Positions 26,703-34,594 of a DNA stretch of 64,000 nucleotides are shown piece by piece. Source of the DNA: Archangium lipolyticum (GTDB taxonomy: Bacteria; Myxococcota; Myxococcia; Myxococcales; Myxococcaceae); the NCBI RefSeq assembly GCF_024623785.1, contig NZ_JANKBZ010000046.1, forward strand, positions 1 to 64,000. Reading direction: 5' to 3'. Below the pieces are notes generated by a model. It saw only the letters and a program-made list of their open reading frames with translations. It made no database searches and was not told the origin of the DNA. Every line of letters begins with the position of its first letter. The first letter of the stretch is position 1. A program made the translations under genes and the position numbers.

Positions 26703-28256
26703 TCAGAGCCCCGCCACCTTGGCGGAGCTGGCGACAGCGTAGGCGAAGGCCAGCTCCTGTTGCGAGCGGGGTGGGGTGGCCAGCTCGAAGCGCACGATGC
26801 CGTCCTCGCTCACCTTCGCGGGGGCGGGCTGCGTCTGGTCCTGGAGCAGCTTGACCTCCACGGCCTCGACCTCGGAGACGGGCATGCGCTCCTCGATGAC
26901 GACCTTCTCGGAGCGGGTGCCGGTGTTGGAGAGGAAGAGCTTCACCTGGTGGGTGCGCGTGCGCCGGCCCGTGATTCGCTGGGTGTCCTGCTTCGAGTCC
27001 ACCAGCCGTGCGACTCGCAGGGTGTCCTCGCTGCCGAAGCCCAGCTTGAGCCGCTCGCCCACGCCGGTGAACTTGAGCTGGGCTCGGCCCACGTAGCCAC
27101 TCGAGCGCACCAGGTCCACCGGGCCGGCCAGCAGCACCGAGGGCCCCGGGTTGTCGAAGCGAGCCACCCGGTGCACCAACGGCGAGTGTTCCGGGTAACC
27201 GATGAGCTCGGACGTCGCCGGAGCGCGGAACTGGAACAGCGGCACGCGGTGGGGCGCGCCGTCACAGGGCACGGTCACCCGGTGGGGCGCCCGCAGCGTC
27301 AGCGCCTCGCCACCGTCATCCAGGCCCGGCATGGACTCCGTCTTGCTGGCGCCGCCCTCGCCGGTGGTCTGGATGACCTCCTCGCGGACGGACACCTCCA
27401 CCGTGTGCTTCTCCTGCTCGCTCTTGTCCCGCAGCCGCAGCCAGTCCTCCACCTGCCGAGGCGGCGAGGCGCCCAGGGTGGGGCGGGCCGTGGAGAACAG
27501 CAGCTCCACGTCCTTCCACTCTTCCTCCGTGCGCTGCCACACCACGGCCTCGCACTCGAGCGCCACCGTCTCCCCGTTCTCGGAAGGGGCGAGTGTGGCG
27601 CGGTAGGCCGGCCGCCATACGGCGCAGGGCACCAGGTACGTCACGCGCAGCGACACGGTGCCGCCGGAGGGATGGTTCGCCTCCAGCTCCGCGGCGGTGA
27701 GGAGCAGTGGCTCCGGCAACTCTCCCTGGGCGAGCGCCGCCTGGGCCTCCACCAGCCGCTGCCTCGTCACCTCCACGTGCTTGCGTGCCTGGCGGAGTGC
27801 CTCCTCGGTGGAGGCCGACTCCTTGCGTACCGTTTCGAGCTGCTCGTGCCAGGACTCCGGCTTCGCGCGGCCGACACCCGAGAGCTCGGCGATGGCGCGC
27901 AGCACGTCCTCGTGGGCCACGTTCACCACCTCGAGCCGGGAGCGCAGCCGCTGCGCGTCCGCCTGGGCGCGCTTCCACTCCGCCTCCAGGTCCTCCACGC
28001 GGCGGCGCAGCTCCGTCTTCCGCTCGCGAGCGCCCTCGCGGGGCTTCTCCTTCCAGGTGCGGCTCACGCGGGCCTGGGCCACGGTGCCGCCGGTGAGCTG
28101 GGCCTGAAGGGACCGGTCCACCGAGAGCGGTGAGAGCCCTTCCACGCGCAGCCGCTGGGGCCCGGCGGGCAGCACCACGTCTCCGCCGCGCTCCACCAGC
28201 GCGCGGTCCTCGAGGACGGTGACCTTGATGACGGGGAGATGGATGGGGGTGCTCAT
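26703..28256 (-). CDS. DUF4139 domain protein (second of a tandem pair)
   Basis: 517 residues. The N-terminal strand-rich domain (PVIKVTVLEDRALVERGG) matches the DUF4140 head. A long coiled coil of about 110 residues (charged, Glu/Arg/Lys-rich) follows, then a beta-rich DUF4139 domain with VPCAVWRPAYRATL, FDNPGPSVLLAGPVDLV and EERMPVSE. The family includes eukaryotic-like 'mucoidy inhibitor A' proteins; its biochemical role is unknown. There is no signal peptide. The ATG at 28256 overlaps the stop of the upstream paralogue (TGATG), with GGAGG before it; an in-frame start at 28313 would lie inside that gene. Confidence 0.8.
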   Translation of the reverse strand: MSTPIHLPVIKVTVLEDRALVERGGDVVLPAGPQRLRVEGLSPLSVDRSLQAQLTGGTVAQARVSRTWKEKPREGARERKTELRRRVEDLEAEWKRAQADAQRLRSRLEVVNVAHEDVLRAIAELSGVGRAKPESWHEQLETVRKESASTEEALRQARKHVEVTRQRLVEAQAALAQGELPEPLLLTAAELEANHPSGGTVSLRVTYLVPCAVWRPAYRATLAPSENGETVALECEAVVWQRTEEEWKDVELLFSTARPTLGASPPRQVEDWLRLRDKSEQEKHTVEVSVREEVIQTTGEGGASKTESMPGLDDGGEALTLRAPHRVTVPCDGAPHRVPLFQFRAPATSELIGYPEHSPLVHRVARFDNPGPSVLLAGPVDLVRSSGYVGRAQLKFTGVGERLKLGFGSEDTLRVARLVDSKQDTQRITGRRTRTHQVKLFLSNTGTRSEKVVIEERMPVSEVEAVEVKLLQDQTQPAPAKVSEDGIVRFELATPPRSQQELAFAYAVASSAKVAGL

Positions 28257-30565
28257 CACGTCCTCCGGTTTCCGCCCACGAGCATCTTGCTCGAGGGAAT
28301 CCGTACGGCCCACGTTGCCTTCAGCGCCTGCGTCTCACCCGGCTGCAGCGTCACCTTCCAGGCCCGCTCGCCCTCCACGGGCGTCTCGCCGGGAAGGAGC
28401 GAGCGCTTGCTCCAGGCGGGCTTTACCTCGGACTCCTCCACCTTGATGTCCTTCTCCGCCGAGGGCACGGCGGGCATGCGCTCCAGCACCTCCACGGAGA
28501 TGCGCTGCGCCGTGCGGTTGGCCAGCTCGACGTAGACATGGTGGGTGAGCACGTTGGAGCCACCGAAAACGCCGCCGGAGGCCTCGTCGAAGCGCGTATT
28601 GCGCGACACCTTGATGGACTCCTCGACGCCCAGGCCCAGCCGCTGCGTGGCGCCGGGTGCGAGCGTGGGGAGGGGAGAGCTCATGAGGAACTCGTCACCG
28701 AGCGTGACGTCCACCGGGCCGGCGAGCAGCGCGTGCGGTGTGCGGTTCTCCACCTTCACGGTGCGGAAGGCGCGCGGCTCCATGGAAGGCACGCAGACGT
28801 ACTCGGCGCTCAGCCCCACGGGGGCGGAGAACACCGGCACGGTGTGCCACACGCCATCCGAAGGCACGTCGGCGCGCGTCTCCACGTCGAAGCGGTAGTC
28901 GAAGTGCGGCGAGGACTGCCTGGGTGGCACGGACCAGGTGGGCGGCGCCACCTGCTGGACGGAGGCCACCGTGCGCTCGTACTGGGCCACGAGCGCGAAG
29001 AAGTCCACCTGCACGTGCACGCCCATCAGCACGAGCAACTCGCGGGACAGTTCCTCGGGCTGGGGCATCAAGCGTCCGCGTCGTCCTGGCTGGTCCGCGG
29101 AGCCCAGCGCCAGGTTGCCGTAGTCGAGCAGGTCGACCATGGGCTCCATGCCGGCGGGCTGGGGTGGGGGCTGCATGCCTCCGAAGGCACCGCCGCCGCC
29201 GGCCATCGCTCCCTCGTCGTCGTCGTAACCCAGGTCGAGTGATGGAGCCTCCTCCTCTTCAGCGGCCTCCTTCAGCATCTCCATGGGCGCTTCGTCCGCG
29301 ACATGGCGGCGCTTCATCAGGTTGGGACTCGACTTCGCCCGGGCAGGTGGCGCACCCGGAGGCGGAGGGGGCGCGGAAGCTCTCCCAATGGCCATGGAGG
29401 GGGCGGCTCTGGAAGGGACGGGCATGGGGGCCGGGGGAGGCCCGGCGCTCACGGCGGGCATGGCCTGCGATGCGCGGAGCGGAGGGGGCGGGGCCTGGGG
29501 CTTGGGAGGTAGCGCGGGCATCGAGCCCGTGGAGCGCTCCCCTCGTGGCATGGGCTCGGCCGGTGGAGGCATGGCGAACTCACGGGCCTCGGAGCGCTCG
29601 CGCTTCACGGCCGGAGAGTGGGAAGAGGAGCCCGAGGGCCGGGCGGCGTCGTAGCCGGCGAACAGCTCGTCGAGGCCCGGCGGAGGCTCGCGCCAACCCG
29701 AGCGGGCGGGGGGCGGCTGACGCCGGCCGATGCGCAGCGCCTTCAACTCCGGCACCTCGGCACGCCGCTCCAACTGAGCGGTGGAGAGGGACAGCCGCAC
29801 GTTGCTCCAGTCCTCGCCGGTGAGCTGGATGATGGAGGCGCGCATGCGCAGCGTGCCTCCATCGAGCGTGCGAGGCATGCGCAGGTCGTAGCCCGGTACC
29901 CAGCGGGCGCCCTGCACCGCGTACTCGAGCGCGAGCTGCGCGCCCTCGGTGGCCTGCCCCACGTCGGAGAGCGTGATGACGGCCGCCCGGAAGAGCTGCG
30001 CGCGCTGACCGCGCACCGCGGACGAGCCCTCCTCCAGCCGTTGACGGCGCAGCTCCACCTCCTCCATCGCGTCACGCTGCTGGCGCTCCAGCTCGAAGTG
30101 CCGGGCGTTCAGCGCGGCGAGCTCCGTGTCGACGAAACCCGCGAGCGAGAGGATGGCCGTGAGCGACGCCTCGCGCGGCTCCGAGGGCTCCTCCTTCTTG
30201 CGGGGTGGGAAGGAGGGCTTGAGCTTCTGCAGGGCCGTGATGTCGCGCTGCACCCGTTCCAGCTCGGCGGAGACGACGGCGAGCTTCTCCTGGGCTTCCT
30301 CCAGGGCGCGTTGCGCGGCGGGGATGTCGGTCTCCGGAGGCAGCCGCACGTCGAAGGCGGGCCGGATGTCACGGACCCGGAGACCGTTGGGGCCCTTCAG
30401 CACGGAGGCGCGGAGCGAGCCGGTGCGCAAACCCAACGGCAGGCCAGCGATGCGCACCTGGATGGGAAATCTGCCGTTGTCGGACGGAACGGACGCCAGA
30501 CGCGTGCAGAGCGCGCCTTCTGCGTGGACGGTGACCGCATCCAGAACGGACGGTACGACGACCAT
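28256..30565 (-). CDS. DUF4139 domain protein with long Pro-rich insert (first of a tandem pair)
   Basis: 769 residues with the same architecture as its neighbour: DUF4140-like head (residues 1-75), coiled coil (about 80-185) and DUF4139 beta domain that begins ARWVPGYDLRM. The beta domain is interrupted by an insert of roughly 200 residues rich in Pro, Ala, Met and acidic stretches, probably disordered. Late motifs are ENRTPHALLAGPVDVTLG and ERMPAVPSAEKD. No signal peptide or membrane segment is visible. It is translationally coupled to the downstream paralogue. The pair may form a heteromeric, filament-like or scaffold assembly; function unknown. Confidence 0.8.
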   Translation of the reverse strand: MVVVPSVLDAVTVHAEGALCTRLASVPSDNGRFPIQVRIAGLPLGLRTGSLRASVLKGPNGLRVRDIRPAFDVRLPPETDIPAAQRALEEAQEKLAVVSAELERVQRDITALQKLKPSFPPRKKEEPSEPREASLTAILSLAGFVDTELAALNARHFELERQQRDAMEEVELRRQRLEEGSSAVRGQRAQLFRAAVITLSDVGQATEGAQLALEYAVQGARWVPGYDLRMPRTLDGGTLRMRASIIQLTGEDWSNVRLSLSTAQLERRAEVPELKALRIGRRQPPPARSGWREPPPGLDELFAGYDAARPSGSSSHSPAVKRERSEAREFAMPPPAEPMPRGERSTGSMPALPPKPQAPPPPLRASQAMPAVSAGPPPAPMPVPSRAAPSMAIGRASAPPPPPGAPPARAKSSPNLMKRRHVADEAPMEMLKEAAEEEEAPSLDLGYDDDEGAMAGGGGAFGGMQPPPQPAGMEPMVDLLDYGNLALGSADQPGRRGRLMPQPEELSRELLVLMGVHVQVDFFALVAQYERTVASVQQVAPPTWSVPPRQSSPHFDYRFDVETRADVPSDGVWHTVPVFSAPVGLSAEYVCVPSMEPRAFRTVKVENRTPHALLAGPVDVTLGDEFLMSSPLPTLAPGATQRLGLGVEESIKVSRNTRFDEASGGVFGGSNVLTHHVYVELANRTAQRISVEVLERMPAVPSAEKDIKVEESEVKPAWSKRSLLPGETPVEGERAWKVTLQPGETQALKATWAVRIPSSKMLVGGNRRT

Positions 30566-30690
30566 CGAATCCCCCTCGGTCGAGACAGGACCGGGAGGCT
30601 AGCCGGGATGGGGACTGGATCGCGAGCCCCCCAGGACCGCAACACCCTCATGCGCGGTAACACCGGAATGCGGTGCGTTATGGTCCTCCC

Positions 30691-31146
30691 ATGATCCAGT
30701 TGCTCCTGATCGGCCTGCTTGCCCTGTTGGGCTCAATCGATGCGTGGGTGCTCACACCTGCCCCCGCCCCAGCCCATGCGATCCGTTCGTGTGCTCCGGT
30801 TTGCTTCTGGCCATCGTTGCCAGATTCGGGGGCGGACGGTCTGGAACGATTCCCCACCGTCGAAGCAATTGCCGGCAGGGATCGAAGCCGCCTTCCGTTC
30901 ACGAAGAAGGGGAAGTCGATCGTCAAGGAGAAGAACGCCACGCAGAACGACGGAAAGATCATCTGCGAGAACTGCAAGGTGGAGACGGTTCCAGGTCAGA
31001 AGCACACCAAGGACACCACGCCTCCGTCCAACGAGGCACAGGTCGACCACGTCATCCCAAAAGTCAAGGGAGGTAAGGGTGACCCCGAGAACGGCCAGGT
31101 TCTATGCCGTGACTGCAACATCAAGAAGGGCGATAAGTCGGAATGA
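30691..31146 (+). CDS. Secreted HNH nuclease, probable toxin
   Basis: 151 residues: a hydrophobic N-terminal segment (2-20) likely acting as signal or anchor, a linker, and an HNH domain from about 70. The fingers are C92-x2-C95 and C139-x2-C142. The core is DH (119-120), N134 and N143, in the order VDHVIPKVKGGKGDPENGQVLC. The domain closely resembles the C-terminal nuclease modules of polymorphic toxins. Base composition in the second half is visibly lower in GC than its neighbours, suggesting transfer. A GTG at 30673 is a possible alternative start. The DUF4265 gene starts 9 bp after the stop, as immunity genes do. Confidence 0.72.
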   Translation: MIQLLLIGLLALLGSIDAWVLTPAPAPAHAIRSCAPVCFWPSLPDSGADGLERFPTVEAIAGRDRSRLPFTKKGKSIVKEKNATQNDGKIICENCKVETVPGQKHTKDTTPPSNEAQVDHVIPKVKGGKGDPENGQVLCRDCNIKKGDKSE

Positions 31147-31155
31147 GGGTGTGAA

Positions 31156-31614
31156 ATGACCGCCGATGCTTCCGAGCACTCCGTCAAGGTCTTCTTCGAG
31201 CTACAGCAGGACGAGGATGGCTATCCGCCCGTGACATGCGAGAGCATGTGGGCCACGCCAGTGGGTGATGGGCTGTACCGGCTCGGCAACATCCCCTTCT
31301 TCGCTCGTGGAGTCGCCTACGAGGACGTTGTCTCGGCGGTGCCTCGTGACGATGGCACGCTCGGCTTTGTCGAGGTCGTGCGCCCCTCCGGGCACAGCAC
31401 GCTACGGGTCATCGCCTACGAGGCTTCCGAGGCCCCTGAACTGCGACGCCAGCTGGAGGCGCTCGGGTGTGACACCGAGCAGAGCCACATCCCGAACCTG
31501 TTCGCTGTCGATGTTCCCCCCTCCGTCTCCCTGGATGCGGTGAGACGCCTGCTCGAGGCGGGGGATGCCTCCGAGCACTGGGAGTACGAGGAGGCGTGTC
31601 TGGAGGGAGCCTGA
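31156..31614 (+). CDS. DUF4265 protein, probable immunity partner of the HNH nuclease
   Basis: 152 residues matching DUF4265: an opening VFFELQQDEDGYPPVTCESMWA, then NIPFFARGVAYEDVV and a middle RPSGHSTLRVI, followed by a small alpha/beta end. It is acidic and cytoplasmic, which suits a protein that binds a basic nuclease. The gene is 9 bp after the HNH gene and ends 3 bp before the convergent epimerase gene. The immunity role is inferred only from order, size and charge; DUF4265 proteins have no established activity known to me. Confidence 0.7.
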   Translation: MTADASEHSVKVFFELQQDEDGYPPVTCESMWATPVGDGLYRLGNIPFFARGVAYEDVVSAVPRDDGTLGFVEVVRPSGHSTLRVIAYEASEAPELRRQLEALGCDTEQSHIPNLFAVDVPPSVSLDAVRRLLEAGDASEHWEYEEACLEGA

Positions 31615-31617
31615 CGG

Positions 31618-32595
31618 CTACTTCAACACCCCCAGCGCTTCGAGCCGGTCGAACAGCTCCTCCCGCCGGGCGCGCGGGGGCGGATGCGCCGCCAGGAAGG
31701 ACTGGATGGTCTGGACCTCGTCGGAGCGGTAGGCGAAGCCCGTGGCCTCCTTGAAGGCGCGAGCGTCCACCACGATGGGGTATTGCAGGTGGTAGAGCGC
31801 TCCGGGCGGCAGCCTCGGCAGCCCGAAGCGGCCGAGGAGCTGGCGCAACACCATCATGGGCAGCGGCACCGGCTGGCGCTGGGCCTCGCGGATGATGACG
31901 GACAGCGGCAGCGGCTGCGGGCCCGCGATGTTGAAGACGCCGCGCACGCGCTTCTCCACCGTGAGCGCGATGGCCGCCGCCACGTCGTCCTCGTGCATGA
32001 ATTGGAAGAGCGGGTCATACCCCGCCACCATGGGCACGCGCCGGCCTCGGAGGAAGGTGGCCAGCGTGCCCTGCGCCGAGGGCCCCAGCGTGTAGCACAC
32101 GCGCAGCACCGAGGTGGTCAGCTCCGGGTAGCGCCACAGCGCCGTGGACGCGTACAGGTCCGCGGCCACCAGGTCCGCCAGCTCCGGGAAGGAGGCCAGC
32201 TCCTTCGGCGGCTCGTCCTCGGTGTGGTACAGCGCCGAGTCCGGCGCCGCTCCATAGAAGGTGTGCCGGCCCACGAAGACGGCGTGCTTCACCCCGTAGG
32301 CCCGGCAGTGCTCGAACACCACGCGCGTGCCGCCCAGGTTGATGCGGTGGCGCTCCTCGCCCTGCACGCGCAGGGACGTCACCGTGGCCATGTGCACCAC
32401 CGCCTCGGGCCGCCGCGTGCGGAAGACGTCCTCCGCCGCCCGCTTGCGCAGGTCCACCGCGTGCAGCTCGATGTCCGAGGGCGCGTCCTCCCACGGCCGC
32501 GTGTCGATGCCGAACACCGTGTGCCCCTTGTCCCGCAGCGCCAGCGCCACCCGCTGCGCCACCGCTCCACCCATGCCGAGGATGAGGACCCTCAT
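31618..32595 (-). CDS. NAD-dependent epimerase/dehydratase-like protein, atypical active site
   Basis: 325 residues of the extended SDR superfamily: an N-terminal Rossmann start ([17 protein letters not shown]) with an irregular glycine motif, AVVHMATV, the segment [11 protein letters not shown], and a sugar-epimerase-like C-terminal half ([27 protein letters not shown]). The usual catalytic Tyr-x-x-x-Lys is not evident: the expected place reads LYASTALWR. It may bind NAD(P) without classical epimerase chemistry. It follows the acyltransferase gene by 3 bp on the same strand, suggesting a shared lipid-related job. Confidence 0.72.
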   Translation of the reverse strand: MRVLILGMGGAVAQRVALALRDKGHTVFGIDTRPWEDAPSDIELHAVDLRKRAAEDVFRTRRPEAVVHMATVTSLRVQGEERHRINLGGTRVVFEHCRAYGVKHAVFVGRHTFYGAAPDSALYHTEDEPPKELASFPELADLVAADLYASTALWRYPELTTSVLRVCYTLGPSAQGTLATFLRGRRVPMVAGYDPLFQFMHEDDVAAAIALTVEKRVRGVFNIAGPQPLPLSVIIREAQRQPVPLPMMVLRQLLGRFGLPRLPPGALYHLQYPIVVDARAFKEATGFAYRSDEVQTIQSFLAAHPPPRARREELFDRLEALGVLK

Positions 32596-32598
32596 GGC

Positions 32599-33426
32599 TC
32601 AACGCCCTTCCCAGCGCTCGTGACGGCGCTGATCGATGATGCTCGCGATGCGGCTCTTCACCTGCTCCACGTAGCCCTGGATGACCACATCATCCTCGTT
32701 GCCCGTACCCTCGAAGACCATGGGCTCGCCATAGTGGATCTCCAGCGGCACGGGGAGGGGAAGTGGTAGCAGGTAGGGCGTTACTGGGACGTAGGGCACC
32801 CCGAATATCCGTCCCAGCCCGTAGAGGTTGGCCACCGTGGGGACGGCGGCCCCGCCTCCCAGGAAGCCGAACGGGATGATGGGCGAGCGCGTCTTGAGCG
32901 CCAGGCGCATGAAGCCCGTGCCGAAATCCACCAGATCGTAGCGCTGCGGGTAGAGCTTCGCGGTGCCTCGCGCGCCCTCCGGGAAGACCATCAGCAGCCG
33001 GTCCTCCTCCAGCAGGCGCACCGCGTGCTCGGGCAGGCCGGGGAACTGGCCGCAGCGGCTCGCCCACGTCGAGGCCAACGGCGTGGCGTTGATGAACTTC
33101 TCCGCCATGCCCTGCGCCAGCCTCGGCGGCTCCATCTCCAGGAAGCACGAGGTGACGATCATCGCCCCGTCCACCGCCACCCCGCCCGAGTGGTTGCCCA
33201 CCAGCATGGCCCGCCCGCGTGCCGGCACGTGCTCGATTCCGTGGCAGCGCACCCGGAAGTACTGCCGGTAGAAGAAGCTCATCGCCTCGAAGATGATGCG
33301 CAGGTGCCACTTGGATACGCCGTAGGGATCCACCCCGTACGCGTTGAACGGCAGCTCCATCCGATCCAGCCGGGCCTGCACCGAGTCCTCTTGCTTCACG
33401 CCTCCTCCGGGTTCCAGGCGCGTCAT
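32599..33426 (-). CDS. PlsC-like lysophospholipid acyltransferase
   Basis: 275 residues. Acyltransferase motif I appears as VGNHSGGVAVDG, with more residues between His and Asp than the usual HX4D, as in a subfamily of PlsC-like proteins. Motif III is LMVFPEGARGT and motif IV-type FGFLGGGAAVP follows. It likely transfers an acyl chain to a glycerol-based or other lipid at the inner membrane. The ATG at 33426 is favoured over one at 33483, whose leader is low-complexity. It forms a pair with the epimerase-like gene. The upstream region is shared with a divergent hydrolase gene. Confidence 0.8.
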   Translation of the reverse strand: MTRLEPGGGVKQEDSVQARLDRMELPFNAYGVDPYGVSKWHLRIIFEAMSFFYRQYFRVRCHGIEHVPARGRAMLVGNHSGGVAVDGAMIVTSCFLEMEPPRLAQGMAEKFINATPLASTWASRCGQFPGLPEHAVRLLEEDRLLMVFPEGARGTAKLYPQRYDLVDFGTGFMRLALKTRSPIIPFGFLGGGAAVPTVANLYGLGRIFGVPYVPVTPYLLPLPLPVPLEIHYGEPMVFEGTGNEDDVVIQGYVEQVKSRIASIIDQRRHERWEGR

Positions 33427-33601
33427 CGTGTCAGATCTCCCGCTCCCACGGGCGTCCGTGTGGCCTGATACTTCCCCGCACATTGTGTTTTATTTGGAAA
33501 GTTATTTTCATTGGATTTGCCAGAGATCCAGGAATATTCCGCGATTCAATGAATTACATGGGAGTTGTGCCGTGCAGCGAAGGCGTACTGGGAGGACCCA
33601 C
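33427..33601. promoter_or_regulatory. AT-rich divergent promoter region
   Basis: Between the acyltransferase and the secreted hydrolase, positions 33480-33560 are strikingly AT-rich for this genome. It holds TTGGAT (33511-33516) and, after 18 nt, TATTCC (33535-33540) as a possible promoter for the hydrolase. It also has the palindrome GGAATATTCC (33531-33540) and the repeat ATTCA-A-TGAAT (33544-33554). Confidence 0.4.
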
Positions 33602-34591
33602 ATGAGGACGATTCGTTTCACGGCGGTCTGGGGAGCCCTGCTGTTGGGTCTGTGGGCGGCACTGGCGCTTCCGGGCGCGGCCGAGGCGAAGCCGTCCCAG
33701 GGCGTGAAGGTGGAGCGGCGCGAGTTCCCGGTGCGGCTGTCCGACGGGCGCACGTACACGGTGGTGGGCTACCTCTACTATCAGGGCAGCCTGAAGCACC
33801 GCCCGGTGCAGATCCTCACCCACGGCATCACCTACAACCACGAGTACTGGGACCTGCCGGAGGTCAACGGCGAGGAGTACTCGTATGCGCGGTACATGGC
33901 CCGCCGGCACTACGCGGTGCTCGCGTTGGATCTGCCGGGGACGGGGGAGAGTGACAGGCCCGACGGGGACTTCATCGACCTGGAGCAGTCGGCGAGCGCC
34001 CTGCACCAGGTGGCGCAGCGGCTGAAGGCCACGGCGGAGAAGAACACCTTCGAGACGCTCATCTACGTGGGGCACTCCAACGGGGCGCTCATCTCCACGG
34101 TGGCGCAGGCGAAGTACCACGACGCGCAGGCGGTGGTGATGACGGGGTGGCTGAACACCCGGCACGAGGTTCCGGTGGATCCCGCGGTCCTCGCCGAGCT
34201 GGCGGAGCAGGGCCCCTACATCGCCATCCCCGGCGAGATGCGCAGTGGCCTCTTCTACGACGCGTCGAACACGGACCCGGACGTCATCACCTACGACAAC
34301 CAGGTGGCGGACACCGTGCCGCGCGGTCAGTACCTGGACCTGCTGACCGTCCTGGGCGCGCCGGAGTCCATCCCGGTCCAGGGCATCACCGTGCCCATCC
34401 TGGTGCAGCTCGGGGAGAACGACCTGGTGGCGTCGGCGTCCTATGCCCACCAGGAGGCGAGGGCCTACACCCACTCCCCCTTCGTGGTGGTGCGGACGCT
34501 CCAGGACACCGGGCACGCCGTCAACGGCCACCTCACCCGGGAGCGGAGCTGGGCGGGGATCGACACGTTCCTCCGCCTCGTGGCGCGGTGA
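33602..34591 (+). CDS. Secreted alpha/beta hydrolase
   Basis: 329 residues with a signal peptide (cleavage near AEA, residue 29). The catalytic serine is Ser159 in YVGHSNGAL. The acid is probably Asp in LGENDLVAS, and the His lies in QDTGHAVNGH. An oxyanion strand, LTHGITYNHEYWD, precedes them. It is probably an esterase or lipase-like enzyme for external substrates, fitting a predatory bacterium; the substrate is unknown. GGAGG lies about 7 nt before the ATG at 33602, while in-frame starts further upstream would hide the signal peptide. Confidence 0.83.
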   Translation: MRTIRFTAVWGALLLGLWAALALPGAAEAKPSQGVKVERREFPVRLSDGRTYTVVGYLYYQGSLKHRPVQILTHGITYNHEYWDLPEVNGEEYSYARYMARRHYAVLALDLPGTGESDRPDGDFIDLEQSASALHQVAQRLKATAEKNTFETLIYVGHSNGALISTVAQAKYHDAQAVVMTGWLNTRHEVPVDPAVLAELAEQGPYIAIPGEMRSGLFYDASNTDPDVITYDNQVADTVPRGQYLDLLTVLGAPESIPVQGITVPILVQLGENDLVASASYAHQEARAYTHSPFVVVRTLQDTGHAVNGHLTRERSWAGIDTFLRLVAR

Positions 34592-34594
34592 GGC

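Noticed and set aside
30673-30690. GTG start for the HNH gene at 30673
   Set aside because: It would add six polar residues before the hydrophobic segment without a ribosome site; kept only as an alternative.
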